A DNA stretch of 64,000 nucleotides, from NCBI GenBank assembly GCA_946811185.2, contig OX328105.1:47430845-47494844 (forward strand). Reading direction: 5' to 3'. The position numbers were made by a program, and so were the translations under genes. This stretch comes from Hippopus hippopus (Eukaryota; Mollusca; Bivalvia; Cardiida; Cardiidae). Under the pieces are notes generated by a model. That model saw only the letters and a list, made by a program, of their open reading frames with translations. It searched no databases and was not told the origin of the DNA. This document shows positions 27,584-39,300 of this stretch, piece after piece. How positions within the stretch are numbered: position 1 is the first letter of the stretch; each line of letters opens with the position of its first letter.

Positions 27584-27877
27584 TTAAACTAAATTTTCTT
27601 CTACATCATTATGTTGTTTAGGTAATAGAAAGCTAGGTATTATTTTTCTGAACATAGCTATATATCCATTGTTTTGTGGTTTTGGATTATAAACCCATAC
27701 TTGATAAATTTTGCGCGGTTTTATTTTACAGTGTTCTTCTATTTTGGCTTTTCTTTCTAATAAATAATCTATCTCTCTTATTAATTCGCAATAACCGTCA
27801 TACATAGGATGTTCGTCAACATCACCATTATTCGCGGACGGATCGTCGTTAGTTAAATAGTTATCCCTATAATCCAT
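27584..27877 (-). CDS. Unknown protein with coiled-coil module (terminal gene, right)
   Basis: A 97-residue protein, family not recognised. Residues 26-54 (YDGYCELIREIDYLLERKAK then IEEHCKIKP) resemble the module found twice in the left terminal gene (DEYKYLIGEINRLSEVKRKM). A short strand IYQVWVYNPKP follows, where the left-end gene has MVIQQPVPYL. The start follows TGTAAAAATG and lies 57 bases from the TIR. The gene points inwards, as does its left-end relative. Confidence 0.7.
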   Translation of the reverse strand: MDYRDNYLTNDDPSANNGDVDEHPMYDGYCELIREIDYLLERKAKIEEHCKIKPRKIYQVWVYNPKPQNNGYIAMFRKIIPSFLLPKQHNDVEENLV

Positions 27878-27934
27878 TTTTACAGGTACTGTGATTTGAG
27901 AGTAGGGTTGCCGGATTTTTCAAAAAAAAATTTT

Positions 27935-28100
27935 ATGCTAGACATTGGACTCGATAGGGTGTCAATTTTTTTTAACTCCCTGGATATGCGAGGGATTTAA
28001 AAATTGAATTTTTCGAAACGCATTGAGCTTTCCGCCCTTTCTTTCTTTCTTTCTTAATTTTTTTGGGTTTTGTGCCAGCTCGGGTTATTATCATACTACT
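27935..28100 (-). repeat. Right terminal inverted repeat
   Basis: Identical over 166 bp to the reverse complement of 11532-11697. It ends ...TATCATACTACT. Inward of it, the single TCCAATGTCTAGCATA word is followed by a T/A-rich run and GAAAAATCC, matching the inner copy of the left end. Confidence 0.95.
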
Positions 28101-28106
28101 TGCGTC
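28101..28106 (+). repeat. Right target-site duplication TGCGTC
   Basis: Exact copy of 11526-11531, directly after the right TIR. Confidence 0.92.
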
Positions 28107-28426
28107 ATAGAAGACAGGTCCATTATCTCCCGCTAGATGGCATTCTACAAATACACATCTATCTAATTTGGGCATTCTGGGTACAGAACCGGACTACTTG
28201 TCAAAACAACAACCGTTACTTTGAATTTCAAAATGAAATAAACGTTTACTCAATAAAACGCTACCTGGTGCGATTCATTCAACTATGATCGGCTAGCATG
28301 TAACCTATGCATCGGCCATTTATTAAAACAGCCCCTACATGCTTGGGTAATATGCTAATAGCTTCGGTATAAGTCCTACTTTTCCCAAGTATTCGGGGAT
28401 GGGTGATGCGTCATAGCAGACAGGTC
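28107..28426. repeat. Tail of host repeat unit 1 and complete unit 2
   Basis: 28107-28120 (ATAGAAGACAGGTC) completes unit 1. Unit 2 runs from CATTATCTCC at 28121 to the CAGGTC ending at 28426. It keeps an uninterrupted GATGCGTCATAG at the place where the Polinton entered unit 1. Confidence 0.85.
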
Positions 28427-28503
28427 GAATCTTCGAAGAATATGACATGCGCAGACAACGCAGACAGGTCGAATCTTCGAAGAATATGACATGCGCAGAC
28501 AAC
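28416..28503. repeat. Perfect 44-bp tandem duplication
   Basis: Two identical 44-bp units, each starting GCAGACAGGTCGAATCTTCG, at 28416-28459 and 28460-28503. The first overlaps the end of host repeat unit 2. Confidence 0.9.
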
Positions 28504-28696
28504 AACCAAATAAGTCGTCACATAATCATAGATCCATGGATACCGGTCATATCATGGCGAAAGCTCACATACAAGGCTAGGGCTCTGAAGTGTCTTGCCC
28601 AAGGACATTCCTAGGTTACCAGTTCTACACTTTACCACTGAGCCACGCAGTTCTGACCGCCGTCGTGCGAAGTAAGTACTGGTAAAAGAAACTCAA

Positions 28697-28777
28697 TGAT
28701 AGCATGCATCGGCAGCCGCTATATGATAGCATGGATAGGCCGCCGCTAGATGATAGCAATGACAGGCCGCCGCTATA
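28697..28777. repeat. Three 27-bp tandem units
   Basis: Units starting TGATAGCA at 28697, 28724 and 28751, each ending GCCGCTAKA, with a few differences in the middle. A small minisatellite. Confidence 0.85.
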
Positions 28778-29906
28778 TCATTAAAACAGTCCTTGATACG
28801 GTGTTAACTACCAAACAAAAGAACAAATAATGTTTAGTTAATTTTGACTCTTCACGGATTAAGTTTCGATTTTTGCAAGAAGTTCGGCCATTAGAGAGCC
28901 AAACAATCTAACAGACATTTTCATTTATTCAGGAATAAGATCCAAATGTTTGAAATCTCAGGGTTGCTTTTGTATACAGGGTTTCAAAAGGGCGAATAGG
29001 GTAGATCTAAAGATCAGACACCATGTTTTGTGCAGTCTGGTCTAAATCTATTCTGGTCGCAAAGGCAACTATAGTTTGGAAAAGAGCTCCGAGGGATAAT
29101 TCAATGACAAGCAAGAAAGGACTGGCCGGATCCTGTAATTAGACTATATGGCCTGTTTGACTTGCAAGATTTTAATCCAATTCAAGAAACCTCGATCCCT
29201 ATGCACTTCGTACTCTAGACACTAAAAGTGTGATTCCTAATTAAGAATGTCAGCTGCAAATTTATAGCTGTACAATATATCATCTTAACTCTTTACCAGA
29301 CGACAAAATTATGAGTCGTCCTTACTGAAAAAATTTGCAGACGATAAATTAACTCTTTACTGGGCGACAAAATCTTAGACTTGTTCAAATTGAATGCAAT
29401 TGCAGATGATCAAAATTAAATGTGTCTCTAGAACTGAGATTTGCCTTTGAAATAGTAAACAATAGAAAACATTGTGGGAAAAGGAGAAAATGCTGGTTAC
29501 CAGCATTTTCTCCTTTTTCCATGTTTTCAAAAGCCCACTATCTCAGGGTCGTAAAAAGTCGGGTTTGTGTAGTAATAGGGTTCAATGTGACTCAAAGGAT
29601 ATTTCGTCTTTAAAACGGTATAAAACATTCTGTGAAAAGGAGAAAATGCTGCTTTCCATCTTCTTTTTTTCCTGCTCCAAAAATATTTTCAGATATGTGT
29701 GCGAGTGTTTTGATGGAGTAATTGGTTGACGTTTAACGCCTTTTCAAACGGGTCGCCCAGTGCACCTACGCATGTGTTTCCTGGCTTCCTCACACCAATG
29801 CTAACACAACTTTCTTCCCAAGCCACTGACAACTTTTCTCATATGCATCAGGGGTAAGAGGCAAAAAATCGCAAGAAAGTTTGCCTCAACCGGGTATTGA
29901 TTTGTT

Positions 29907-30135
29907 TTTGTTTGTTTGAATGGAGTTTTAGTGCCGCTTTCAACATTATTTCAGTCATATCATGGCGACAGCTCACATATTCATGTATTTCCTGGGTTTC
30001 ACCAGTACTGGGCTGGGGCTCTGAAGTGTCTTGCCCAAGGACACTGCTGTGAAAAAACCCAGTGGAGCCAGCGAGGCTTGAACCCGAGGCCTCCAGGTCA
30101 CGAGTCCTACACTTTACCACTGAGCCACACAGCAC
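29907..30135 (-). repeat. tRNA-headed SINE, minus strand
   Basis: The tail, read on plus, has GCCGCTTTCAACATTATTTC and the word CATATCATGGCGACAGCTCAC; the head ends CTTGAACCCGAGGCCTCC and CACTGAGCCACA, which are box B-like and box A-like in minus sense. Related copies are near 28540-28660, 30730-30870, 48690-48905 and 52865-53092. Confidence 0.65.
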
Positions 30136-32570
30136 CCCTCAACCAGGTAATGAACCTGCAACCACTAGGTCACGAGTCAGATACGCTAACCACTGAGCTA
30201 ACCGGCTTGGCACGAGGTTTTATTTTCCAGATCCCTAAATACAGCAGGCTGTTCGGTGGCGGGTTAGTCAATCTTTGTTCAAGAGGGACTTAACCCTATT
30301 CCAGCTGAAAAAACTATAGACCTGTCCAAACTCAAAGCAGCTGAAAATGAAAATTTACACGTGACTCAAATGTTGCAGTTTGTCTGTGACAGGGTAGAAA
30401 ACATTGTGGAAAAAGGAGAAAATGCTGGTTGCCAGCATTTTCTCCTTTTCCCACAATGTTTTCAAATAGCATCTTTCTGAGAGTCGTTCAAATTTGGGAC
30501 CGCGTGGTAAAGAGTTGCACAATGATATCGAAAGACAAGTTGTTTCAATTCGGGACCGCCTTGTAAAGGGTTGCAAAATCAAAGACTAATACATATAATG
30601 GATTTCATATTTCAATAAAACAATTTTAATTCCAATTCAATAGACATAATAATACAGTTGGATAAATCACAGGAAAATGCTCATCAATTTGAAGCTTTTA
30701 ACTGTATTTTCTTTTTTTTTTTTGCGAGATTGATTAATTGAATGGTGTTTTACGCCGCTTTCCATGTTATTTCAGTCATATCACGGCAACAGCTCACATA
30801 GTCATGTATGTCCTAGGTTTCCAATATTAGGCTGGGGCTCTGAAGAACTTTGCCCTAGGACCTTTTACACGAGACATTGTGTAATGAAATAAGTGATTTG
30901 AAATTTAAGGTTCATGTATTAAAAACAATGTAACAAAGGGAACAGTCATAAAAAATAAACGTCTCTAACCCACTCTATAGTCTGAGGGGAACTGCAGGGT
31001 ATGCAAGAGGCACAGAGGTCTTCAGTAACGCTGTTCCAGATGACAAAACTTGTCTAAATTACAAGCAGTTCCAGGTGACAAACTAACTATAGCTCAAATT
31101 ATAGGACTTGTCTATAAAAGGGTAAAAAACATTGTGGGAAAAGAAGAAAATGCTGTTTACCAGCATTTTCTTCTTTTCTCACAGTGTTTTTAAAAGTGGC
31201 ATTTTCTTCTTTTTCTCACAATGTTTTCAAAAGCTTTCTTACCTCCAAATCATTAAAATATTGGATTGTTTGATAATGGGTTTTAAGATTATAAGATTTC
31301 TAAAATTGTAGGATGTAGATATGTAAATTAACTCACTAATATCCTAAAAAACTTTGCAGCCTACAACTTTGAAAATATCATGGTAAAATATGGAAAATTA
31401 ATTTGAATCCACTACACAATCTTAGTCTTATTATCAAAAAGTATCTATATTTGAAAGTAACACAACTTCTGATCAGCTAGGACAAATGGTGTAGCCAACC
31501 AAAAGTTGTGTTACTTTCTAAATCTAGAATAAGACTAAGAATTAGCCTAAGAACTGTTGGTTAATACAGGCCCTGATCTGCTGTAACAGAAAAAAAAAAA
31601 GTCTGCTGGAGGTGAGGAGCTAAACACAACTGATGACTTTTGAAAATACTGAAACAAGTGACATAATCTGCTTCAAAGGCATACTGAAAACTAAAAAGGA
31701 GACAAGCATTGGAGCATCCTATGCAATAGCAAGATAATAGTAACACAAAGGTAAATGTAACCCAACTTGTACAGGTGGCAAAAAAGCACAGGAGGACACA
31801 GTTTTCTAGAATCAAATGGAAAATACTCGGGAAAAGAAGCAGTCTATTTAAAAGCAATAACACTGCCATTCCATCAGTACTTAACCCTTTACCACACAAT
31901 GACGCCTTTTGACGCCCCTGAAGAAGAGGCCTTTTGAAAACATTGTGGGAAAAGGAGAAAATGCTGGTAACCAGCATTTTCTCCTTTTCCCACAAAGTTT
32001 TCTACCCTATCAAAGAAAAGTTGCGTCATTTGAGCCACTATGAAATTGTCTTCTGCAAATGCTTTATATTTGGATAGGTCTTAAATTTTGCCGTGTGGTA
32101 AAGGGTTAAAGAGCAAGCTACTGCAGGGTTGTACAAAGTAAAATATGTGTCATTATCATTTATGTGGTTGTATAGAAGATGACCAGGCATAAAAGTATCA
32201 GTAAATCACTGTGAGAAGTGAACGAATTTAAGTCTTATGCATATGTGCAAAGTGCTTGGTGTAATATGACTTGACTCTCTACCACATGTCAATGTATTCA
32301 GACAAGAAAATATTGAATGCAGACAACATATCAATTATGGCTTAAATGATAGGATTTGTGCACAAAAAGGGAAGAAACATTGTGGGAAAGGAGAAAAATG
32401 CTGTTCACCGACATGTTCAGCTTTTCCCCATTAACTTTTTGTAACCTTTCAAACATGAATTCCATCGTTCAAGCCATTTATTTTTTCGTCCTCTGTAAAT
32501 GCATTCAATTTCGACAAGTCTAAAATTTAACCATCTCATCTGATATAGAGGTTAGTCCATGGCTACGGCA

Positions 32571-34200
32571 AAACAAGAGGGCCATGATGACCCTGAAGTC
32601 GCTCACCTGAGCCTTTTGACCAAACATGCCCCATTTTCAATCTCTTTGGAGATATAATGACAGAAATTCTAACAAGCTTTCATAATTATTGGACTAAAGA
32701 TTTGGCCTCTAGCTTGTACACAAGCTTTTTCTAGACTCATCCAAGATGTCATCAAGACAAACATTCTGACCAAGTTTGATGAGTATTGAACTTAAATTGT
32801 GTACACAAGGTTTTTCTAAGGTTTCTCCTGGTGACCTAGTTATCGACCTGACATGACCCATTTTCAAACTTATCCACAATGTTGTCAAGACAAACATTCT
32901 GACCAAGTTTCATGAGTGTTTGACTGAAAATGTGGCCTCTAGAGCGTACACAAGCTTTTTTAAAGACTGGTCCCAGTGACCTAGTTTTTGAACCAACAGG
33001 ACCCATTTTCAAAGTCCTCTCAGATAACATTATGATAAGCATTTTGACAAACTTTCATGAGTATTTGACTGAAAATGTGGCCTCTAGAGGGCACACAAGA
33101 TTTACGTAAGATTTGACCTAGTAACCTAGTTTTTTGACCTGACCGGACCCATTTTCAAACTAGTCAGAGATATTATCAAGACAAACATTCTGAGGAAGTT
33201 TCATGAGCATCGAACTGATATTGTGGCTTCTAGAGCGTACACAAAGTTTTTCTAAGATTTGACCTAGTGACCTAGTTATTGACCCTTCATGACCCACTTT
33301 CAAACTCATCTAAGACATTATCAAGACAAAAAACTCTGACCAACTTTCAAGAGTATTGGACTAAAAACATGGCTTCTTGAGCATACACAATGTTTTTCTA
33401 AGATTTGACCTAGTGACCTAGATTTTGACCCAACATGACCCATTTGCAAACTCGTCCAAGATATTATCAAGACAAACACTCTGACCAACTTTCATGAGTA
33501 TTGAACTGAAAATGTAGCCTCTAGAGCGTACACAAGGTTTTTCTAAGATTTGACCTAGTGACCTAGTTTTTGACCCCACATTACCCATTTTCGAACTCGT
33601 CCAACATATTATCAAGACAAACATTCTGACCAACTTTCAAGAGTATTGGACTAAAAACATGGCTTCTAGAACGTACACAAGGTTTTGCTAAGATTTGACC
33701 CAGTGGCCTAGTTTTTGACCCCACATTACCCAATTTCAAACTAGTCCAAGATATTATCAAGACAAACATTCTGACCAACTTTCAAGAGTATTGGACTAAA
33801 AACATGGCTTCTTGAATGCACACAAGGTTTTGCTAAGATTTGACCTAGTGGCCTAGTTTTTGACCCCACATTACCCAATTTCGAACTAGTCCAAGATATT
33901 ATCAAGACAAACATTTTGACAAACTTTCAAGAGTATTGGACTGAAAATATGGCCTCTAGCATGTACACAAAGTTTTTCAAAGATTTGACCTAGTAACCTA
34001 GTTTTTGACCTGACATGACCCATTTTCGACCTCGCCCGAGATATTATCAAGACAAACATTCTGACCAAGTTTCATGAGTATCTGACTGAAAATGTGGCCT
34101 CTAGAGCCTACACAAGGTAAAAGTTGATGACGGACACAGCACGACGGACACAGCACGATCACAAAAGCTCACTTTGAGCACTTCGTGCTCAGGTGAGCTA
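32571..34200. mobile_element. Pearl-like tandem-repeat element with ~145-bp units
   Basis: The core has about nine units of ~145 bp, each with GACCTAGTGACCTAGTTTTT ... GACCCATTTTCAAACTCGTC ... ATTCTGACCAA ... GGCCTCTAGAGCGTACACAA. Ends are distinct: GAGGGCCATGATGACCCTGA then GCTCACCTGAGC at the left (32601-32612), and a hairpin GAGCACTTCGTGCTC (34176-34190) then AGGTGAGCTA at the right. GCTCACCTGAGC and GCTCAGGTGAGC are exact complements. Short inverted sub-ends, a terminal hairpin before CTAA and a minisatellite core are the form of bivalve pearl elements, thought to be Helentron-associated. The minus-strand open frames along it are not genes. Confidence 0.75.
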
Positions 34201-36148
34201 AAAAGAAGCAAAATGAACACAATAAAAAGATAGAAAGTTTAAAATTTAAACATTCCTTAACTACTTTTCAAAAAAAAATTTGCAGCTGATAACCTTTCAA
34301 GCATCCATAATAAGTAAGAATAATCAACATGAATTTGTGTGAAAAACTGTCGCGACAAGGGAAAATACCTCAATACAATCAATTTTAAGTTTGACTGAAA
34401 TGTGTTTTAAGTTGGTATGTTAGACGACACGAAAAAGTAATGTACAGGGGGAAAGGTGTGACTTAGCTTGAATTTAAATGCACATAAAACTTTCTTGATA
34501 TATCTTAAAAAGCTCTGTCACAAGAAACATATATCTTACCATCAGAATTTTTAAACCCTTTATCAAACAATCATATTTTCAATGACCTGATGAAAAAGGG
34601 TTTAAAACAATGTGGAGAAAGGAGAAAATGCTGGTTACTCCCACAATGTTTTCTACCCTTTCACAGACATTTCCATCATTTGAGCAATGTTTAACTTATA
34701 GCCTTCAAATGCTTTTGATTTGTACTGACCAGCCTAAAATTTTCTTGTCTGGTACAGGATGAATTTACAACTTAAAGCTACTTGCTCTATTTAACTGTTG
34801 ATTTATGACATGATGATGTATTCACAGAGGAGCTTTCATACTAATGCTAATTTAAAATTTGAATGCCACTATTTTATTCATAAGGCCTATGAAATATTCC
34901 TGCAATATTTATGCATCACATTCTACATGTTGCATTGATGGAAGTGTAACAAATTCACCAGTTAGTGCATGTAATATTATCAAACTCTGCAGTAAGTAAA
35001 ATACCGACACGTTGCCTTTAGTGACATCTCTTTTCAGACATCTTTTTCCTTTCACAGCAGACCAATTTTGAACGTACATACATCATTTCTACTTTTGCCA
35101 CACTATTATCATATGCATTCATATATTAAGTCTTTACCACACAACATCATTTTAGACCCATCAAAACTGAAAGTATTTGCTTTACAACAAATAAAGTGTT
35201 GCTTACATGATGTGATTTTTTTATGAAAGGAAAGAAAACGCAGTTGGAACAGGAGAAAATGATGGTAACTATGTTTTTAAAAGCTTTTTTTGGTCATTAA
35301 AAGCTGGGATTGTTGTTAAAAGCTGGGACTGTGTGGTAAAAGGTTAAATAATAAATGAAATTAATTATCCATATTTAACAGGGATGTTTTCAAATATACT
35401 GACTACACATTTGCAGTTAATTAAAACTAAAAATGTATAATTACTTGCTCGAGTTAGGTCATCATTTTCTTCTTTATGAATTCAGAATTATTGTTCACCT
35501 TGACTTTCAGCAGACAAAGTGCCTTTATGGAAAAAACAAAATCAAGATAAGACTGCAAAGAATGTGCAGTCTGATCTTTGATCTAAACTGTTAAACATTT
35601 TGACATACTCTGATCAAAACAACCTGGTCTACTAGCAGAAAGTAAGTTTCATCCAACCAGCCTTCTAAAATTTAATCCTTCCAGCACATATCACAACTAT
35701 AGTCAATTTACGGCCAGTGTAGATCAATATCAGACTGCACAGAACATGCAGTCTGATCTTAGATCTACATTGTCCACTTTGCTGACACAGTATGGATAAA
35801 ATCAACCTTGAAATTGCAATTCTGTAGATCTTAATTGTAAATTGAACATGCCTGTTGGATTTTTGCAACACTCCTGGGGTTAACTCTTTACCAGACGACA
35901 ACATTTTAGATTCATTCATGTTCAAAGCATCTGCAGAAAAAAAAAATTAGTCAGAAACAAATAATGGGACTTTTCTGTGAAAGGGTAGAAAACATCGTGG
36001 GAAAAGGAAAAAATGCTGCTTATCAGCATCTTCTCCTTTTCCCACAATGTTTTCAAAAGACCTCACCATCAGGGTCATTAAAACAGGATTGTTTGTTGAA
36101 GGGTTAATCCTTATATTCTTATATTCATTAATATCATGTTTTGTGTCC
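34201..36148. other. Downstream flank of the USP25/28-type gene
   Basis: No gene. Contains degraded fold-back MITE copies (34560-34755, 35150-35345, 35880-36105) and two GTAGATC hairpins (35534-35592, 35715-35776). The 3' UTR of the minus-strand gene must begin just below 36149, but I cannot place its polyadenylation site. Confidence 0.55.
35715..35776. repeat. Palindromic hairpin repeat (GTAGATC family)
   Basis: GCCAGTGTAGATCAATATCA faces AGATCTACATTGTCC around CTGCACAGAACATGCAG. Confidence 0.75.
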
Positions 36149-36339
36149 TCAGGAGGTTTTCAGGGCCTTTTCAATATAACCGTATTCGTTCACTAGCTTC
36201 ATCACATTTTGGTACTCTTTATACAGGTTCTGGTTTTGGAAAATATCACTCCGCATGCTTGGCATCTTAGGCATTCGCAGATCTGCAGGAGGTTCAAATA
36301 ACTTGGATAAAAAGTCTTGCAACTGTTCAATTTTCACAT
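36149..36339 (-). CDS. USP28: USP25/28 last exon with stop codon
   Basis: Acceptor ATTTCAG, 191 bp to the TGA at 36149-36151. Encodes [20 protein letters not shown] and ends [12 protein letters not shown]. Confidence 0.88.
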
Positions 36340-39300
36340 CTGAAATTGAGATAGACAAGAAAATGAACAACACACCTTTCATTTCATCATCTCAGAAGCA
36401 TGACAACAATTATCCCGACTAGAACTGTCAAGGCCGAACAAAAATACCTCACCAGCTGTTTTGTCACTAGATATAAAACTCAAAGGGCTGCAATTCCTGT
36501 ACTGTTCCACCATTACTGTATTTCCCCTAAGTATTCGGACACTCTAAATTTTCGGACAGCATTAATTATTTGCCAAAATAATTTATTTTTTGTCCCTAAT
36601 TTCGGACACTTAGTAAAATGTCTGTCCCTTAATTTTCGGACACGAAATTATAATGGTTTAGAAGTTCGATGAAGACCCGCAATACTCTTTCCCAAAGGAC
36701 AAATTTTAGACCCTTCCAAACTGAAAGAGTTTGCATATGACACTTTTAAATTTTAAAAGTTATTAAAATGGAGGAAAGTTCTCCAGAGGGGTAGAAAACA
36801 CGGTGAGAAAAGGATAAATTGCTCGTTACGAGCAATTTCTCCTTTTCCCACAGTGTTTTCGTAAGACTTGTACTGCAGACACGTAAAAACAAGGGCTTGT
36901 TTGGGAGAGGCTTAATTAGCAAGTACCTGAGAATCGTAAATCGATCTTTAAGGATAAATCCTTTGTATGGCATCTGATGATCGCGGTAACTGAATACGAG
37001 TGCTAATTTGTGTTACACGGGCTAGATATTTATGTCAAAAACCATGACGCATTAAAGTCATAAATTTTAGCGATACACGCTGTAAGATACACTTTTAATG
37101 CATAACGGTATTGATAGTTGTAACGCCCGGTACACAGTTCGACATGTTGACAAGGAGACAAGAATGTGTATGAACGACGTAACCCGGTTTGGTTAGGTCA
37201 AGATTAACCCTTACCAATAAACCCTTACCAATCAATAACTGATTTTCACAATGTATTAATCCAATCCGACGTGTATTAAAATAGCGTAAAAGGGGCCTGT
37301 AATATATATTTTCCAATTTAAATATTTTCCAGGTGTAGATACAGAATCACATTGATTGGTAAAAATTGACAAGAATAAATGATTGGTTATCACTAGTCCA
37401 ACCAATCAAATTACTAACAAGCGAGTATGTGCGGTACTTGATCAAACATTCGGTGGCATACTACGTCATCCTCTTTGATCTTGGATTGTGTAGGGGAAAT
37501 AATTAAAGCGTATTTTAGTGAGAAAAACATTTGCAAACATTCGTACTGTCATTAAACTTTTAATTGGGAACTACCGTGATTGACAGGTATTATTTGTCAT
37601 ACTTACTGTTAATTGACACCGCAAGACTATTGATAATGGATCGTTAATAATTAAAATGTTCTTTGATACAGTGCGTTTGGAACCAAAGTTTTCGGATAGA
37701 GATTTCCATCATCAATTCATCGCTAAATTTTCAGACAGTAAGACAATTATTTTTGTAAATTTTCAGACACCAAAATAAATAATTATTTTTTCCCGTCCGA
37801 ATACTTAGGGGAAACACGGTAATAATAATTGTGCTCTGTAAAATGGGGGTAAAAGTATCGACAAAGGTGATCTGGCACAGGCTGACCTGGTTCAAAACTT
37901 TTTGCTATCTCTCAATTTTCTGCATGTAAAGGGACCAGTCTACCTCATGATTCAGTAGATTGTTAGACAAAATGGATTTCATGGATCAATAAATTTTGTC
38001 ATGGCTTGCTTGGTATAATGGATCATGGAGATGTATTCAACCCCCTTTTTCCAGAGCATGGCTCAATTTAAAGTTCCATGGTAGGACAACTTCAACTAAA
38101 TTTCTATGAAATTTCTGCTTCAAAACTATGTAAGGAGAAGAAGACATAAAATTGTGTCCACAGACAGACACACACAGAGAGACAGATTCTGGTATTCACA
38201 GAGGACAGGACATTCTGTTTATACCAATCTCCTGATACCCTTTAGAACTTCAGCATTCCTGAACTTTTGATACTGAGATTTCCTTGTCTTGCCCATGGAA
38301 ATGTCCACAGGACCATCTCCACTAAAGAGAACTGTACCAAGATTTCTTGATTTTAAGTACGTTATGGCCGCTGAGCCATTAAGGAGACATAAGAGAGAAG
38401 AAACAATTCTTATAGTAATGAAAAAACTTATAGACAGTCTGGGAATAAGACCTTAACAATTACCACACACTCTAATGTTTTCAAGACCCTAAAGGAGAAG
38501 ACTTTTGAAAACATTGTCAGAAAAGGAGAAAATGCTAGTAACCAGCATTTTCTCCTTTTCTCACATTGTTTTCTACTCTATTAAAGACTGAAATCATCAT
38601 TTCAGCTACATTCAATTTGTTGCCTGCCAATGCTTTCAATTTGATTGAACCTAAAATTTTGTCATTTGCTATAGAATCAGATACAAACAATACAAACAAT
38701 TTCAACATGTCCAGAACATCTCAGCAAAGTGGATAGTGTAGATCCAAGATCAGACTGCAGTTTCATGCAGACTGATTCGTACCTTCTATTTCCTTTCCCA
38801 GAAATGAGCACCATTTTCCTCGGATGTCTTCCACAGCCGCCATATCATCCTGAAAGTTTGACTGAGCCAGCACTTGTAAACATGGTAAAACTAGCGTACA
38901 CATCTGTTGTAACAAATCTGTCACGTCGTACTGGTCTTCAAAGTTTTGTGTAATTGTGTCATTTACATGCTGAAATTTAAAAATGTCTTCATAAGTATGT
39001 GTAGCTCTGTCAGATATTATGCTGAAGTGTTAAGATTAATAGCTTCAAATGTAAGTGTGACTGTGTTATTTGTAAGCCATTACATACTGTTTTAAAAAGT
39101 ACAAGAGATTGTCTATAACCTCAATAGTCACACATCTTCCAAATTCTTTGAATTTTCCTTTTTGCCGCAAAATATGACACATCTTTAAAGATACACCCTT
39201 ACAGCTAGGAAAAAAAAAAACAAAAAAACAACTGTAAGAATTTGACAATGTGGAATGGTTCAAAACTTAGTCAGCTTTGTAAACATAAATAAATTACTAA

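Larger units (their letters stand above)
11532..28100. mobile_element. Complete Polinton/Maverick (adintovirus-like) element
   Basis: A 16,569-bp element with identical 166-bp terminal inverted repeats beginning 5'-AG, flanked by TGCGTC target duplications. It has the hallmark gene set: protein-primed DNA polymerase B, retroviral-type integrase, adenain-like protease, FtsK/HerA-type packaging ATPase, double-jelly-roll major capsid protein and a penton-like protein. Base composition is clearly more AT-rich than the flanks, and none of the host repeat families occurs inside. Nearly every gene is intact; the one apparent break is in a membrane protein (19388-20123). It is probably a recent insertion of a virus-like element. 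Whether it makes particles cannot be told from sequence. Confidence 0.97.
28427..32570. other. Repeat-rich host DNA without genes
   Basis: It holds SINE pieces near 28540-28660, 29755-29905, 29907-30135, 30135-30220 and 30730-30870, fold-back MITE copies near 29345-29590, 30380-30510, 31015-31280 and 31880-32105, a CTTCTGATTGG-type fold-back near 31425-31560, and a hairpin remnant near 28999-29050. I see no exon or RNA gene. Confidence 0.65.

Noticed and set aside
11243..28426. Flanking ~305-bp repeats as long terminal repeats of a retroelement
   Set aside because: They lie outside the TSD of the Polinton, differ by about 10%, and the TSD falls inside one of them; they are a pre-existing tandem repeat.
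32709..34068. A row of minus-strand open frames with a repeated MVRMFVLII...CVRSRGHIF pattern
   Set aside because: They are translations of the 145-bp minisatellite units of a pearl-like element; each has stops and none has a gene-like start or end.
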